From JAMXLG01 sp963818925 (GTDB lineage: Bacteria; Vulcanimicrobiota; Vulcanimicrobiia; Vulcanimicrobiales; Vulcanimicrobiaceae), in the NCBI GenBank assembly GCA_963818925.1, contig CAWFTN010000001.1, positions 1,674,001-1,738,000 on the forward strand: a DNA stretch of 64,000 nt, written 5' to 3'. A program made the position numbers and the translations under genes. This document shows, piece by piece, positions 24,139 to 33,551 of this stretch; the stretch's first letter is position 1, and each line of letters opens with the position of its first letter. The notes beneath the pieces are model-generated. The model was not told the origin of the DNA. It worked only from the letters and a program-made list of their open reading frames with translations, and made no database searches.

Positions 24139-25154
24139 CGCGCTACCTCAAAGGCCGGAGCGCGATCCAAGCGTGCAACGGCATCCGCGATATCATGAGC
24201 GCGTACGTCGCGCAGACATGGGTGATCGTTGAACGGGCACGTTCGCGCGCGGCAGCCGGCGCATGAGATTGCGTGATCGCCGAAGACGGCGTACGGCACC
24301 ATCCATGGATAGAACCGCGCAAATGAAATCGTCGGCGGGAATATTTCGACGACCGGTGTACCGGCGGCCGCGGCGACGTGGGTCGCGGCGGTGTTCCCGC
24401 ACACGACGGCGTTTGCACCGGCAACGAGTGCGGCGAATTGCGCGAACGTCGTCGCGCCGCCGAAGTTCGTCGCGCCCATATGCGCACCGGCAACGTACGC
24501 GGTGAGTTCCGATTCGTCGTGACTGCCGGTCACGGCAACGTGATAGCCGCGCTCGCACAACGCGCTCGTCACGTCGCGAAATCCCTGCGGACTCCACGTG
24601 CGCGCGGCCATGGTGCATCCCGGATGAACGACGACGTACGGCGCGCGCATCAACGAAAATGGTGGCAGCTGCCGTAACCGTAGTTGCCCCTTGTCGCCGG
24701 GGGGCAACGTGTACCCCATCTCACCAACGAGCGAGAGCGCGCGTTCGACTTCATGCATCTCGTTGTCGATACGATGGCGTACGTCAAGCAGCGAACCGGG
24801 ATAGTCAACGCTGATCGCACCGATGCGTGCAATTCCCGCCATGCGCAACAACAACGCCATCGGCAGCGGACTCTGATGAAACGACGTGAATATGACCGCT
24901 TCATCGTAGCGGTTACGCACGCTGTCAACGAACGCGTCGACATCGATGCGCGAAACCGCATGCGGGTGCGCATCGATCCACGCCGCTTCCCATACACTGA
25001 GCGCATCGACGGCGGGAAGCAACGCTCCGGCGGCAGCGCCACGCGGACCGCAGATGAGATCGACACGCGCTTGCGATGCAATCGCGCGCAACGCCGGCCC
25101 AACCAGCAGAACGTCGCCGTTGTTGTCTTGCCGGATCGCAAGGACGCTTTTCAT
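24135..25154 (-). CDS. Glycosyltransferase family 9 (heptosyltransferase-like)
   Basis: The product has 339 residues. I start at ATG 25154 (KSVLAIRQDNNGDVLLVGPA), the normal GT9 opening; 133 upstream in-frame codons are Arg-rich antisense-like sequence overlapping the phosphatase gene. The C-terminal half has YVVVHPGCTMAARTWSPQGF and AVVCGNTAATHVAAAAGTPV with VEIFPPT. A cysteine-rich end (CAGCRARTCPFNDHPC) is present, as in several GT9 proteins. It starts by overlapping the stop of the GmhB-like gene. With the second GT9 gene downstream it suggests a heptose-containing glycan. Confidence 0.9.
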   Translation of the reverse strand: MKSVLAIRQDNNGDVLLVGPALRAIASQARVDLICGPRGAAAGALLPAVDALSVWEAAWIDAHPHAVSRIDVDAFVDSVRNRYDEAVIFTSFHQSPLPMALLLRMAGIARIGAISVDYPGSLLDVRHRIDNEMHEVERALSLVGEMGYTLPPGDKGQLRLRQLPPFSLMRAPYVVVHPGCTMAARTWSPQGFRDVTSALCERGYHVAVTGSHDESELTAYVAGAHMGATNFGGATTFAQFAALVAGANAVVCGNTAATHVAAAAGTPVVEIFPPTISFARFYPWMVPYAVFGDHAISCAGCRARTCPFNDHPCLRDVRAHDIADAVARLDRAPAFEVAR

Positions 25155-25678
25155 TCCGATGCCGCCCCCGAGACGACGCGCCGGACGGCATCGAGGACGT
25201 CTTCGGCGACTTCGGGCGCAGACTGAATTTCTTCGGGTCGCGTAACGGGTGTCGGAACGAGCACCGCACGCGCGCCCGCCGCCTGCGCGGCTTCGATATC
25301 GGCGCCGATGTCGCCGATGACCGTGCAACGCTCGGGCGTAATTCCCAAGCGCGCCGATGCAGCCAGAATGAGTCCCGGTTCCGGCTTGCGACATTCGCAG
25401 CCGTCTGCGACGCCGTGGATGCAGACGAACCATCCGTCGATCGGGCCGGCCAGCTCTTCGATGCGCGCATGCATGCGGAAGAGATGCGATTGGTCGATCG
25501 AACCTTCGGAAACAGCCGGTTGATTCGTAACGACGGCGACGGCATATCCCCACTCGCGCGCGAGTGCAAGCGCGTCAGCGGCATGCGGCATCAATTCGAT
25601 CTCGCCGGGATCGCGGTTGCCCGGGCGATCGACGATGAGCGTGCCGTCGCGATCGAAGAGAATCGCGCGGTCTTTCAC
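25151..25678 (-). CDS. gmhB: HAD-IIIA phosphatase, GmhB-like (heptose bisphosphate phosphatase)
   Basis: The product has 175 residues from GTG 25678, whose GTGA overlaps the GT2 stop. The first motif AILFDRDGTLIVDRP gives the catalytic Asp pair. The zinc loop reads C-x-H-x(6)-C-x-C in CIHGVADGCECRKPEPGL, as in GmhB. Motif IV is VIGDIGADIEAAQAAGA. GmhB removes the C7 phosphate from heptose 1,7-bisphosphate during NDP-heptose synthesis, which fits the two adjacent GT9 genes. Histidinol-phosphate phosphatase is the alternative. Other heptose genes (gmhA, hldE) are not in the window. Confidence 0.85.
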   Translation of the reverse strand: MKDRAILFDRDGTLIVDRPGNRDPGEIELMPHAADALALAREWGYAVAVVTNQPAVSEGSIDQSHLFRMHARIEELAGPIDGWFVCIHGVADGCECRKPEPGLILAASARLGITPERCTVIGDIGADIEAAQAAGARAVLVPTPVTRPEEIQSAPEVAEDVLDAVRRVVSGAASE

Positions 25679-26658
25679 GCAGCCTCCCCGCGAAGGATGC
25701 GCCGCAGCATGACGATGCCGCGCACCTTGTGATAAACAGCCGCAAACGGAATCACCGCGCTGGTCGCGGCCATGGTTGCGACTTCGTGCGGCGTGCGCGG
25801 CCCGGGTTCGATCCGGCGCCATGCGAAGTCCGCGGTCAAGGCGAGCCAAGCGGCACCGCAAAGCGCCGCGAGATCGTTGCGCCGTTCCAGCGCGGCGGCG
25901 AGTGCGACGCTTGCTGCAACGACGGTCGCGGCATGGAGCGCAAAACGTCCGCGCGGCGATCCCGCGCGTTTACGCCACTCTGCTCCATGAAGCGCGCGCA
26001 TCAACACGTCGTCGGCGTTGCCGCGCTGCAGTCGCACGCTGATCCAACGGTCCGCGGGACGCACGGGGTGAAGCGCGTCACGCGTTCCGAACGTCAGAGC
26101 GAATCCACACGCCTTCGCGCGAATCGCAAGATCGGCATCTTCGCGGTACGCGCGTTTGAAGCGCTCGTCGAATCCGCCGGTTTCGCATAATACCTCACGC
26201 CGATACGCCATGTCGGCGGTGATCCACGCGGAGTGCATCAAACCGCGCACGTTGCGCTCCCAATCCGTCGCGGCGCGGCTATCGGGAAGCGGTACTTCGA
26301 TTCTTCCTTGAATGCCTCCGACATGATCCGGTGCCGACGCGAGATCACGCTGGACGTCCTCGCACCACCGTTCGCTCAGCACCACATCGTCGTCGACGAA
26401 GACGACCCACGGCGTCGACGTTGCACGCCAGCCGCGGTTGCGCGCTGCAGCCGGACCGCGCCCTCCGCACCGTTCGATGCGAACGAGCGGCGCCACCCGC
26501 GCCGGGAACGTTCCCGGATCGAGCGGCTCGCCCGTTTTTCGATCGTCGACGATCACGATCGACTGCGGCATCGGACCCGTTCCGCGTGCGAGCGAGACGA
26601 GCAAGTCACACAAGCTCGCACGCCCGATCGTCGGAATGACGATGCTGTACGGAATCAC
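25675..26658 (-). CDS. Glycosyltransferase family 2 with C-terminal membrane segment
   Basis: The product has 327 residues from GTG 26658 (IPYSIVIPTIGRASLCDLLV), overlapping the carbamoyltransferase stop as GTGA. The GT-A domain has PWVVFVDDDVVLSERW (the DxD region) and RAYREDADLAIRAKACGF, the usual ED motif of GT2. The C-terminal 80 residues contain hydrophobic stretches (LHAATVVAASVALAAALE and a further segment) that could anchor it in the membrane. The sugar and acceptor are unknown; context says surface glycan. Confidence 0.87.
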   Translation of the reverse strand: MIPYSIVIPTIGRASLCDLLVSLARGTGPMPQSIVIVDDRKTGEPLDPGTFPARVAPLVRIERCGGRGPAAARNRGWRATSTPWVVFVDDDVVLSERWCEDVQRDLASAPDHVGGIQGRIEVPLPDSRAATDWERNVRGLMHSAWITADMAYRREVLCETGGFDERFKRAYREDADLAIRAKACGFALTFGTRDALHPVRPADRWISVRLQRGNADDVLMRALHGAEWRKRAGSPRGRFALHAATVVAASVALAAALERRNDLAALCGAAWLALTADFAWRRIEPGPRTPHEVATMAATSAVIPFAAVYHKVRGIVMLRRILRGEAA

Positions 26659-28322
26659 GGCGCCGCCGCGAGCTCCTCGCTGCACTGCGTCGTATACGCG
26701 CGCGGACGCCGAATCGTAAACGGCCCGATCGCGAGCAAATCGATCGGAGCGGAACCGAAACACTCGAGCGCATCGCGAACGTCGTCGACCATCGGACGTC
26801 CCGCCGTATTCAAACTCGTGTTGATGACGACCGGTGTTCCGGTGAGACGCTCGACTTCATCGAGCATCCGTGCGACGAGCGGTTCGTCGTTCCGGTCGAC
26901 CGTTTGAATGCGAGCGCTGCCGTCGACGTGCACAGCCGCGGCGATGCGGTCGCGCCATTCGTCACGAACGCTATGCGTGAAGAGCATGAACGGGCTCGGC
27001 AGTTCGCCGATGAAAATGTTGGCCGCGCGTTCGGCGAGCACCATTGGAGCGACGGGACGGAACTGTTCGCGTCCCTTGACGTCGTTGAGGCGCTCGAGAT
27101 TTTTCGCGTAGCGCGGATTGGCAAGCAGACTGCGATGTCCGAGCGCGCGCGGGCCGAACTCGCTGCGTCCTTGAAACCATGCGACGATTCCATCGTCGGC
27201 GATGGTCTGCGCGACGTCGCGCGCGATGTCGTTCGAGCGTTCGTACGGAATTTGCGCGGTCTGCAGCCAACGCTCGATTGCCTCGTCGTCCCATTCGCGT
27301 CCAAGCGCCGCGGTCGCCATGGGAGAGATGCGATCGCCGTGCTTGCTCGCGGCATAGAGCGCTGCGCCGAGCGACGTTCCGGCATCACCTGACGCCGGCT
27401 GCACCCACACGCGTTCGAATGGACCTTCCGCTGCCAGGCGCGCGTTGGCGACGCAGTTGAGCGCCACGCCGCCCGCCATGACGATCGCCTTCTCACCGGT
27501 TTCGGTCGCGAGCCAATGCGCGAGCGCGAGAATAACTTCCTCGAGCCGCTGCTGCACGCTACACGCGAGATCGGCATGCTCGCTTTCGAAGGCATCGCCG
27601 TCGCGACGGAGCGGCGCGAATTCGGAGAAATCGACGGGAGCGACAGTAAACGATGGTTCGTCGACACGTACGAGTTCGCGGAAACGGTCGATGAACCGCG
27701 GACGGCCGTAGCCCGCCAGGCCCATCACCTTGTATTCGTCGGAGGAGCGGTGGAAGCCGAGATGGGCGGTCAGTTCTTCGTAAAGTAATCCGAGCGAATG
27801 CGGCAGTTTGCACGTGGCGAGGACCTTCAATTTTCCCTCACGCGCAACGCCGAGCAATCCGGACGTTGATTCACCGCGGCCGTCGAGGACCAACACCGCG
27901 CAGCTTTCATACGGCGCTGCAAGATAGGCCGACGCAGCGTGCGCAATGTGATGCGGAACGAACTCCACTTTCGCGCGCTCGATGCCTGGGAACGCTGTTT
28001 TCAAAAAGTTCGGGAAGCGGCGCGCGAAGAGCGTACGCAGCCCCTCCCATTCGCTCTCCGTAATATCGCCGTCAATCTTCGGAGCGAGATCGGGATCGTA
28101 CGAATACGCAACGACGTCGATGTCGGCGGGTTGTAGCCCGGCGAAGTGCAGCGCCCACGAAGCAGACGCGGTCGGGAGTTCCCATGCGCTGAACGGAACG
28201 CACGCTTTGCCGTGCTTGCGCCGGCTAAACCGCTCTTCTTCCGCCGCCGCCAGGATGCGTCCGTCCACAATCAGCGATGCGCTGCTATCATGGAACACGG
28301 CGTTGATCCCAAGAACGTTCAC
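26655..28322 (-). CDS. NodU/CmcH-type carbamoyltransferase
   Basis: The product has 555 residues from GTG 28322 (NVLGINAVFHDSSASLIVDG). The frame is open further to 28472 but without family similarity. The Kae1-like N-terminal domain carries AAEEERFSRRKHGKACVP and VPHHIAHAASAYLAAPY with the metal-binding histidines. The C-terminal YrdC-like domain has FQGRSEFGPRALGHRSLL, nearly invariant in the family. It uses carbamoyl phosphate and ATP to place a carbamoyl group on a hydroxyl, often of a sugar. It opens the eight-gene minus-strand glycan run; the divergent dehydrogenase gene starts 152 bp away. Confidence 0.95.
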   Translation of the reverse strand: MNVLGINAVFHDSSASLIVDGRILAAAEEERFSRRKHGKACVPFSAWELPTASASWALHFAGLQPADIDVVAYSYDPDLAPKIDGDITESEWEGLRTLFARRFPNFLKTAFPGIERAKVEFVPHHIAHAASAYLAAPYESCAVLVLDGRGESTSGLLGVAREGKLKVLATCKLPHSLGLLYEELTAHLGFHRSSDEYKVMGLAGYGRPRFIDRFRELVRVDEPSFTVAPVDFSEFAPLRRDGDAFESEHADLACSVQQRLEEVILALAHWLATETGEKAIVMAGGVALNCVANARLAAEGPFERVWVQPASGDAGTSLGAALYAASKHGDRISPMATAALGREWDDEAIERWLQTAQIPYERSNDIARDVAQTIADDGIVAWFQGRSEFGPRALGHRSLLANPRYAKNLERLNDVKGREQFRPVAPMVLAERAANIFIGELPSPFMLFTHSVRDEWRDRIAAAVHVDGSARIQTVDRNDEPLVARMLDEVERLTGTPVVINTSLNTAGRPMVDDVRDALECFGSAPIDLLAIGPFTIRRPRAYTTQCSEELAAAP

Positions 28323-28474
28323 TACGCTTACTCGTCCTTCGTAAAAGGGGGTACTACTCCGGACGATTCCCATCTTCTGCGTCGCGATTCGCACGCGATG
28401 TTTGCAACATAACAACGATGTAGCGAAAGCACCGAACGCGCTTGGCACACATGCAGGATGGCAACGTAGCATGC

Positions 28475-29791
28475 ATGCATACCGTCGCCGTCTGCGGCAC
28501 CGGGTACGTCGGACTTGTCACCGCAGCTTGCTTAGCACGCCTCGGCAACGATGTCATTGCATATGACACCGATCTCACGAAAATCGCGACGTTAAACGCA
28601 GGTCGACTTCCGTTTCATGAACCTGCACTCCATGCAATCGTGCACCAATGCGTCAAGAACGGATCGCTGCGGTTTCTGTCATCCGCTACGGACGCGCTTA
28701 CCGGACGCGAAATCGTGTTCATTGCCGTCGGAACGCCCGTCGGCCCGCTCGGCGACGCGGATCTGACGTACGTGCGACAGGCAGCGAAGGATATCGCGAT
28801 GTACGCCTCGTCCGATCTTCTCGTCGTCAACAAATCTACGGTACCGGTTGAAACGGTCGATCTCGTAGCGCGACTCTTAGAACGGTACGGACGCAGCCGC
28901 CTGTTCATGGTTGCATCGAATCCGGAGTTCTTGCGTGAAGGCAGTGCGGTCGATGATTTCATGCATCCCGACCGGATCGTCATCGGTACCGAAGACGACG
29001 CGGCCGCGACGCTCCTCAAAAGCCTATACGCACCGATCGACGCACCGGTGTTGGTCGTCGAGCCGCATACGGCCGAAATGATCAAATATGCGGCGAATGC
29101 GTTTCTCGCCACCAAGGTTTCTTTTGTCAACGAGGTTTCGAACATTTGTGACGCCGTCGGCGCAAATATCGACGACGTGCTCGCCGGGATCGCGTACGAC
29201 CGTCGCATCGGCAAGCAGTACATGGAGCCGGGAATTGGTTTCGGCGGCTCGTGTTTGCCGAAAGACGTGAGCGCACTCGCGCATGTAGCGCGCGCGCACG
29301 CGATCGAACCAGCGATGCTCGACGCGGTCCTCGACGTCAACCGGCGCCAAATTGCGCGCGCGGTGTCGGCGATCGAAGCTCGCGTCGGCGAACTCGACGC
29401 AAGGTGCGGCGCGCTTCTGGGCTTGAGCTTCAAACCGGATACGGATGACGTTCGTGAATCTCCCGCGATTGCGCTCGCACGCGCGCTTGCGACGCGCGGC
29501 GCGACGCTTCGCGTGCACGATCCGGCCGCGATGAGCGCTGCGCATCACCTCCTGCGCGACGCCGTCGACTATGCGGGGAGTCCCTACGATGCCGCAGAGA
29601 ACGCGGAATTCGTCATTTTAGCGACGCCGTGGGCGCAATACCGTTCGCTCGACTGGCAGCGTGTTTACGAGTCGATGAAGAGCGGCAATCTCTTTGATAT
29701 GCGCAACGCACTGGACGCACAACGCTTGCGCGCGCTCGGCTTCTCGTACTACGGTGTCGCGAGGCCGGCGCCGGCGGCAATCTCCGCATGA
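28475..29791 (+). CDS. ugd: UDP-glucose 6-dehydrogenase
   Basis: The product has 438 residues. The Rossmann motif is VAVCGTGYVGLVTAACLA. The catalytic cysteine is in GFGGSCLPKD, and NPEFLREGSAVDDFMHPDRI is typical of the family. It makes UDP-glucuronate from UDP-glucose with two NAD+. I chose ATG 28475 because it puts the Rossmann strand at the usual distance; ATG 28451 and TTG 28442 are possible. Its stop overlaps the ATG of the UDP-xylose synthase gene (ATGA), so both steps are made together. Confidence 0.95.
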   Translation: MHTVAVCGTGYVGLVTAACLARLGNDVIAYDTDLTKIATLNAGRLPFHEPALHAIVHQCVKNGSLRFLSSATDALTGREIVFIAVGTPVGPLGDADLTYVRQAAKDIAMYASSDLLVVNKSTVPVETVDLVARLLERYGRSRLFMVASNPEFLREGSAVDDFMHPDRIVIGTEDDAAATLLKSLYAPIDAPVLVVEPHTAEMIKYAANAFLATKVSFVNEVSNICDAVGANIDDVLAGIAYDRRIGKQYMEPGIGFGGSCLPKDVSALAHVARAHAIEPAMLDAVLDVNRRQIARAVSAIEARVGELDARCGALLGLSFKPDTDDVRESPAIALARALATRGATLRVHDPAAMSAAHHLLRDAVDYAGSPYDAAENAEFVILATPWAQYRSLDWQRVYESMKSGNLFDMRNALDAQRLRALGFSYYGVARPAPAAISA

Positions 29792-30729
29792 TTTCACTCG
29801 TTACCGGCGCAGCCGGCTTCGTCGGCTCACATCTCTGCGCGGCGCTCCTGCGTGAGGGGCACAACGTCGTCGGCGTGGACAACTTGATAACCGGCGACAT
29901 CTCGAATCTCTCCACGATGCTCGACGACGACCGGTTTCGCTTCATCGAGGCGGACGTCAGCGAGCATCTGCCGGAGCTCGAACGGGTCGACATGATCTTC
30001 CATTTCGCGTCACCCGCAAGCCCCATCGACTATGCGCAACGCCCGCTCTCGACGTTGCTCGTCAACTCGCGCGGAACGGAACGCTGCTGCGAGATGGCGG
30101 CGCGTCACGGCGCGCGCGTGCTCTACGCGTCGACGTCGGAGACCTACGGCGATCCGCTCGAGCATCCCCAGCGCGAAGAGTACTTTGGTAACGTCAACTC
30201 GATCGGACCACGCTCGTGTTACGACGAGGCGAAACGATACGGCGAAGCCGTCATCGCCGCGTACCGTAGGAGCGGCGGCTTAGACGGCCGGATGGTCCGC
30301 ATCTTCAATACGTACGGTCCACGCATGCGTCGCAACGACGGCCGCGTCGTTCCGACCTTCATCAGTGAGGCGCTTGCCGGGCAACCGCTTACGATTTTCG
30401 GGGACGGAACGCAAACGCGCTCGCTCTGTTACGTCGACGACTTAATTGAAGCGATCCTGCGCTTTGCAGTCATCGACGATCCCGCGTATTGGGTCGTCAA
30501 TATCGGGAACGATGAAGAGGTGAGCGTTCTCGAGATTGCGCGCACGATCAGCGAACTGTGCGGCGCTCCGTTGCGCGTCCGACATGAACCGCTCCCCGAA
30601 AACGATCCGCGTCAACGGCGTCCCGACTTGACGCGCGCACGTGCGCTCTTGAAGTGGAAGGCGCAGACGCCGATGAGCGAAGGCCTTGCACGAACGATCG
30701 CCTGGGTCAAGAAGGCGGTCCCCGCATGA
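29788..30729 (+). CDS. UDP-glucuronate decarboxylase (UDP-xylose synthase), SDR family
   Basis: The product has 313 residues. The NAD motif is VTGAAGFVGSHLC. HFASPASPIDYAQRP, NVNSIGPRSCYDEAKRYGE (catalytic Tyr/Lys) and PLPENDPRQRRPDLTRARAL mark UXS rather than UDP-glucose epimerase or RmlB. It decarboxylates UDP-glucuronate, the product of the preceding gene, to UDP-xylose. The pair therefore supplies xylose for the local glycosyltransferases. It overlaps both neighbours by ATGA. Confidence 0.93.
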   Translation: MISLVTGAAGFVGSHLCAALLREGHNVVGVDNLITGDISNLSTMLDDDRFRFIEADVSEHLPELERVDMIFHFASPASPIDYAQRPLSTLLVNSRGTERCCEMAARHGARVLYASTSETYGDPLEHPQREEYFGNVNSIGPRSCYDEAKRYGEAVIAAYRRSGGLDGRMVRIFNTYGPRMRRNDGRVVPTFISEALAGQPLTIFGDGTQTRSLCYVDDLIEAILRFAVIDDPAYWVVNIGNDEEVSVLEIARTISELCGAPLRVRHEPLPENDPRQRRPDLTRARALLKWKAQTPMSEGLARTIAWVKKAVPA

Positions 30730-31598
30730 GAAGTGACGCGCGCACCTCGATCGTGATTCCGACTCGCAATCGGCGCGCGCAGCTTTCAGCAACATTGGAG
30801 CGCCTTGTCGCGCTCGACGACGTCGCGGATCTCATCGTCGTCGACAACGCATCCGGTGACGGTACAGCGGCGCACGTTCGTAAGCACTTTCGCGACGTTC
30901 GCTTGATCGCGTTACGCCGAAACGAAGGGGCGTTTGCGCGCACGATCGGTGCGCGCCACGTGCAGACGCCGTACATCGCGTTTTCGGACGACGACACCTG
31001 GTGGCTCGGCGGGTCGATTGCGCGAGGAGCGCACGTTTTCGAATCGCATCGCGGGATCGCGCTGCTAAATGCATGCGTTACTGTCGAACGCAACGGTCGA
31101 ATCGACGAGGCGTGTGTCGCGATGTCCGCGAGCGCCGGTGTCGACGATCTACCGGGATATCCCATCGTCTTCTTCATGGCCGGCGCATCGATGGTGAGGA
31201 CCGACGTCTTTCTGCAATGCGGCGGATACGAGCGCCGCTTCATGATCGGCGGGGAAGAGACGCTGCTTGCGCTCGAACTTCATCGTCGCGGCTGGCTTGT
31301 CCGCTATCTCCCGGACATGCACGTGCGTCATGCCGCCTGTTCGGAAGAACGCGATGACGAACGTCGCCGTCAATTACTCATACGCAACCGCCTGTGGGTA
31401 GCGTGGATGCGATATCGCGGCGCGAGTGCGTGGCGCGCAACGCTCGAAGCCGCGCGATGCGCGCGCCGGGACGGCGCTGTGCGCGCGGCCTTGCTTCCGG
31501 CTCTCGCGGGTCTTCCGTGGGCGATGAGCAATCGTCATCCGATCGACGTCTCGCTGCAACGCCGAATCGACGAAGTGTGGAGCGTGAGCGCACGGTGA
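30726..31598 (+). CDS. Glycosyltransferase family 2
   Basis: The product has 290 residues from ATG 30726. GT-A features are TSIVIPTRNRRAQLSATLER, VVDNASGDGTAAHVRKHF and AFSDDDTWWLGGSI (DxD). The acceptor-side EE motif is MIGGEETLLALELHRRGWLV. It is coupled to UDP-xylose synthase upstream (ATGA) and to the DMFase-like gene downstream (GTGA). A xylosyl- or rhamnosyl-type transferase is plausible, but the donor cannot be told. Confidence 0.9.
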   Translation: MRSDARTSIVIPTRNRRAQLSATLERLVALDDVADLIVVDNASGDGTAAHVRKHFRDVRLIALRRNEGAFARTIGARHVQTPYIAFSDDDTWWLGGSIARGAHVFESHRGIALLNACVTVERNGRIDEACVAMSASAGVDDLPGYPIVFFMAGASMVRTDVFLQCGGYERRFMIGGEETLLALELHRRGWLVRYLPDMHVRHAACSEERDDERRRQLLIRNRLWVAWMRYRGASAWRATLEAARCARRDGAVRAALLPALAGLPWAMSNRHPIDVSLQRRIDEVWSVSAR

Positions 31599-32800
31599 TC
31601 GAGGCGTACGCCACGCCGCCCAGCGTCACTCAGGGCGAACATACCACGCTGTGCGTGCGTTCCGACGACCCGGCGACAATGTGCATCTTTCGCGTCGGAT
31701 CGCGGCCTGAACGGGTGCGCGAATATGCGTTAACGGCCATCCCTGCCGGTGAACACCATGTTTCCATCGACGTTTCGGACGACTGGCGTTCAGGCGTCTA
31801 CGTCGTTGTGCTCCAGCGCGCGCACGAAGGAAAGGTTCGCTTGGATGCGCGTGAAGCGCGCGCGTTGTTCGTCGTGCGGCCGCGCAAAGTGCAATCCCCT
31901 GCGCTCTACAACGTGCCCATCTTTACGTATCACGCCTATAACGTCGGGCAGGATGTCCACGTGGACGAAACGTGTCTCTACAACGACGGCAAATCGGTCA
32001 GCATGGAGCGGTGCGGCGGCGGAATCGGCGGACATCTCTGGGACGAAGCCAACATCGACGTGTACGATCCGTCGTCACCACGGCAGAGTTTCGCGCATTG
32101 GGACGCGCACGCAATCGCCTGGCTGGAACGCAACGGCTACGAGATCGATTTCTGTTGCGATCTCGACCTGCACCGGGATTCGTCGCTGCTCTCCGGCTAC
32201 CGGCTGCTGCTCGCGTTCGGCCACCACGAGTATTGGACGCCCGAAATGCGCGCGCATCTCGATACGTTCATCGAAGCCGGCGGCAACGCTGCCTTTTTCA
32301 CCGGTAACACGTGCTTCTTTCGCGCGCGCTACGATCAAGAGACGCACGAACTTTCGCGCGCCGGACGTTGGAACGACGATCCCGAGGAGCGGACTTTCGG
32401 CGTCAGTTATCGCTTCGGCGGCGGAAAATGGATCGGCGGACGTCCACCAACGGGATTTCGCGTCGAGCGTTCTTCCCACTGGATTTTCGAGCGGTGTCCG
32501 GTGAAGACGGGCGATGTTTTTGGTGAAGAGGAGCGCCTCATTGGGTACGAGTGCGACGGATCACCGGGTTCGCCGCCGCCGGGTTTTACCGCGCTTGCCC
32601 AAGCGAGCATCGCGCATTGGCCGGTGCAGGACGGATCCGGTGAAGTCAACGATGACGCGCATGCGACACTTGGTGTGCTCGAGCGCCGCGGAACGTTGTT
32701 TACTGCCGGAACCGTCGATTGGGCGCGCGCGCTCGGTTCATCGGAACCCACGGTCGTTCAGATAACAGCAAACGTTATGAATCGTCTTTCACTGTCCTAA
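31595..32800 (+). CDS. N,N-dimethylformamidase beta-subunit-like C-terminal domain protein
   Basis: The product has 401 residues from GTG 31595, overlapping the GT2 stop; an open extension to 31394 is antisense-like. A small N-terminal beta domain (residues 1-95) is followed by a domain with VPIFTYHAYNVGQDVHV, LLAFGHHEYWTPEMRAHLD and GGNAAFFTGNTCFFRARY, the pattern of the DMFase large-subunit C-terminal family. These proteins have a glutamine-amidotransferase-like fold. Sitting at the end of a glycan operon and lacking a small subunit, it is unlikely to be a true DMFase. A hydrolase acting on a glycan amide is a guess. Confidence 0.8.
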   Translation: MIEAYATPPSVTQGEHTTLCVRSDDPATMCIFRVGSRPERVREYALTAIPAGEHHVSIDVSDDWRSGVYVVVLQRAHEGKVRLDAREARALFVVRPRKVQSPALYNVPIFTYHAYNVGQDVHVDETCLYNDGKSVSMERCGGGIGGHLWDEANIDVYDPSSPRQSFAHWDAHAIAWLERNGYEIDFCCDLDLHRDSSLLSGYRLLLAFGHHEYWTPEMRAHLDTFIEAGGNAAFFTGNTCFFRARYDQETHELSRAGRWNDDPEERTFGVSYRFGGGKWIGGRPPTGFRVERSSHWIFERCPVKTGDVFGEEERLIGYECDGSPGSPPPGFTALAQASIAHWPVQDGSGEVNDDAHATLGVLERRGTLFTAGTVDWARALGSSEPTVVQITANVMNRLSLS

Positions 32801-32822
32801 CGCCAGAGGAGATATCAACGTC

Positions 32823-33551
32823 ATGGAAACGATCACTCGTGATTCGGCCGGCACGACACCGCGGCGCACTCTGCACGGCGCGTTTGTCGTCACCGGTGCC
32901 GCATCGGGACTTGGCGCGGCGATTGCCGACGCGGTTGCGGATGCCGGCGGAACGCCGGTCGTTCTCGACGTACGCGAATCGACCAGCGGACACGACTTCC
33001 AAAAAGTCGACGTCAGCGACGTTGCAGCCGTCCAACGCGCCGTCGACGAGGCGGCCGCAAAGTACGGCGGCTTGAGCGGCGTCATCGCGAATGCCGGCGT
33101 GGATGCCTGCGGTCCATTCGACAAAGTCCCGTTCGAGCAATGGCAACGGGTGATCAACGTGAACCTCATCGGCACTGCCGCGCTCGTTCGTGCTGCGCTT
33201 CCGTATCTCGAGAAAGATCACGGACGCATCGTGACGGTTGCGTCAACCCTCGGCTTGCGCGCACTTTCCGATGCATCGGCGTACTGCGCGAGTAAGTTCG
33301 GTGTAGTCGGCTTCACGCGCGCGCTTTCGGCCGAACTCAAAGGACGTGTCGGCATGACGCTGCTCATTCCCGGCGGCATGCGCACGTCGTTCTTCGACGG
33401 TCGCGATCCGCAATATCAGCCGGGGCCGGACGCGCAATTGAACGCCCCATCGGATGTTGCGAATGCCGTCGTCTTTGCGCTTTCGCAACCGAAAGGCTGC
33501 GATGTTCGCGAACTGTTGATTTGCCCCAATCAGGAGACGTCTTGGCCATGA
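32823..33551 (+). CDS. Short-chain dehydrogenase/reductase
   Basis: The product has 242 residues. The cofactor motif is VVTGAASGLGAAIADAVADA. NAG appears in VIANAGVDACGP. The catalytic Ser-Tyr-Lys set is in TVASTLGLRALSDASAYCASK. GGAGA lies 8-12 nt before the ATG. It is classical SDR with unknown substrate. It follows the glycan operon by 22 bp and its stop overlaps the start of the NTF2-like gene, so the two work in one unit. Confidence 0.9.
   Translation: METITRDSAGTTPRRTLHGAFVVTGAASGLGAAIADAVADAGGTPVVLDVRESTSGHDFQKVDVSDVAAVQRAVDEAAAKYGGLSGVIANAGVDACGPFDKVPFEQWQRVINVNLIGTAALVRAALPYLEKDHGRIVTVASTLGLRALSDASAYCASKFGVVGFTRALSAELKGRVGMTLLIPGGMRTSFFDGRDPQYQPGPDAQLNAPSDVANAVVFALSQPKGCDVRELLICPNQETSWP

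Noticed and set aside
25155..25553. N-terminal extension of the second GT9 protein by 133 residues.
   Set aside because: The extra residues are almost all Arg/Gly/Ala low complexity and antisense-like, lie inside the GmhB-like gene, and the normal GT9 start is at 25154.
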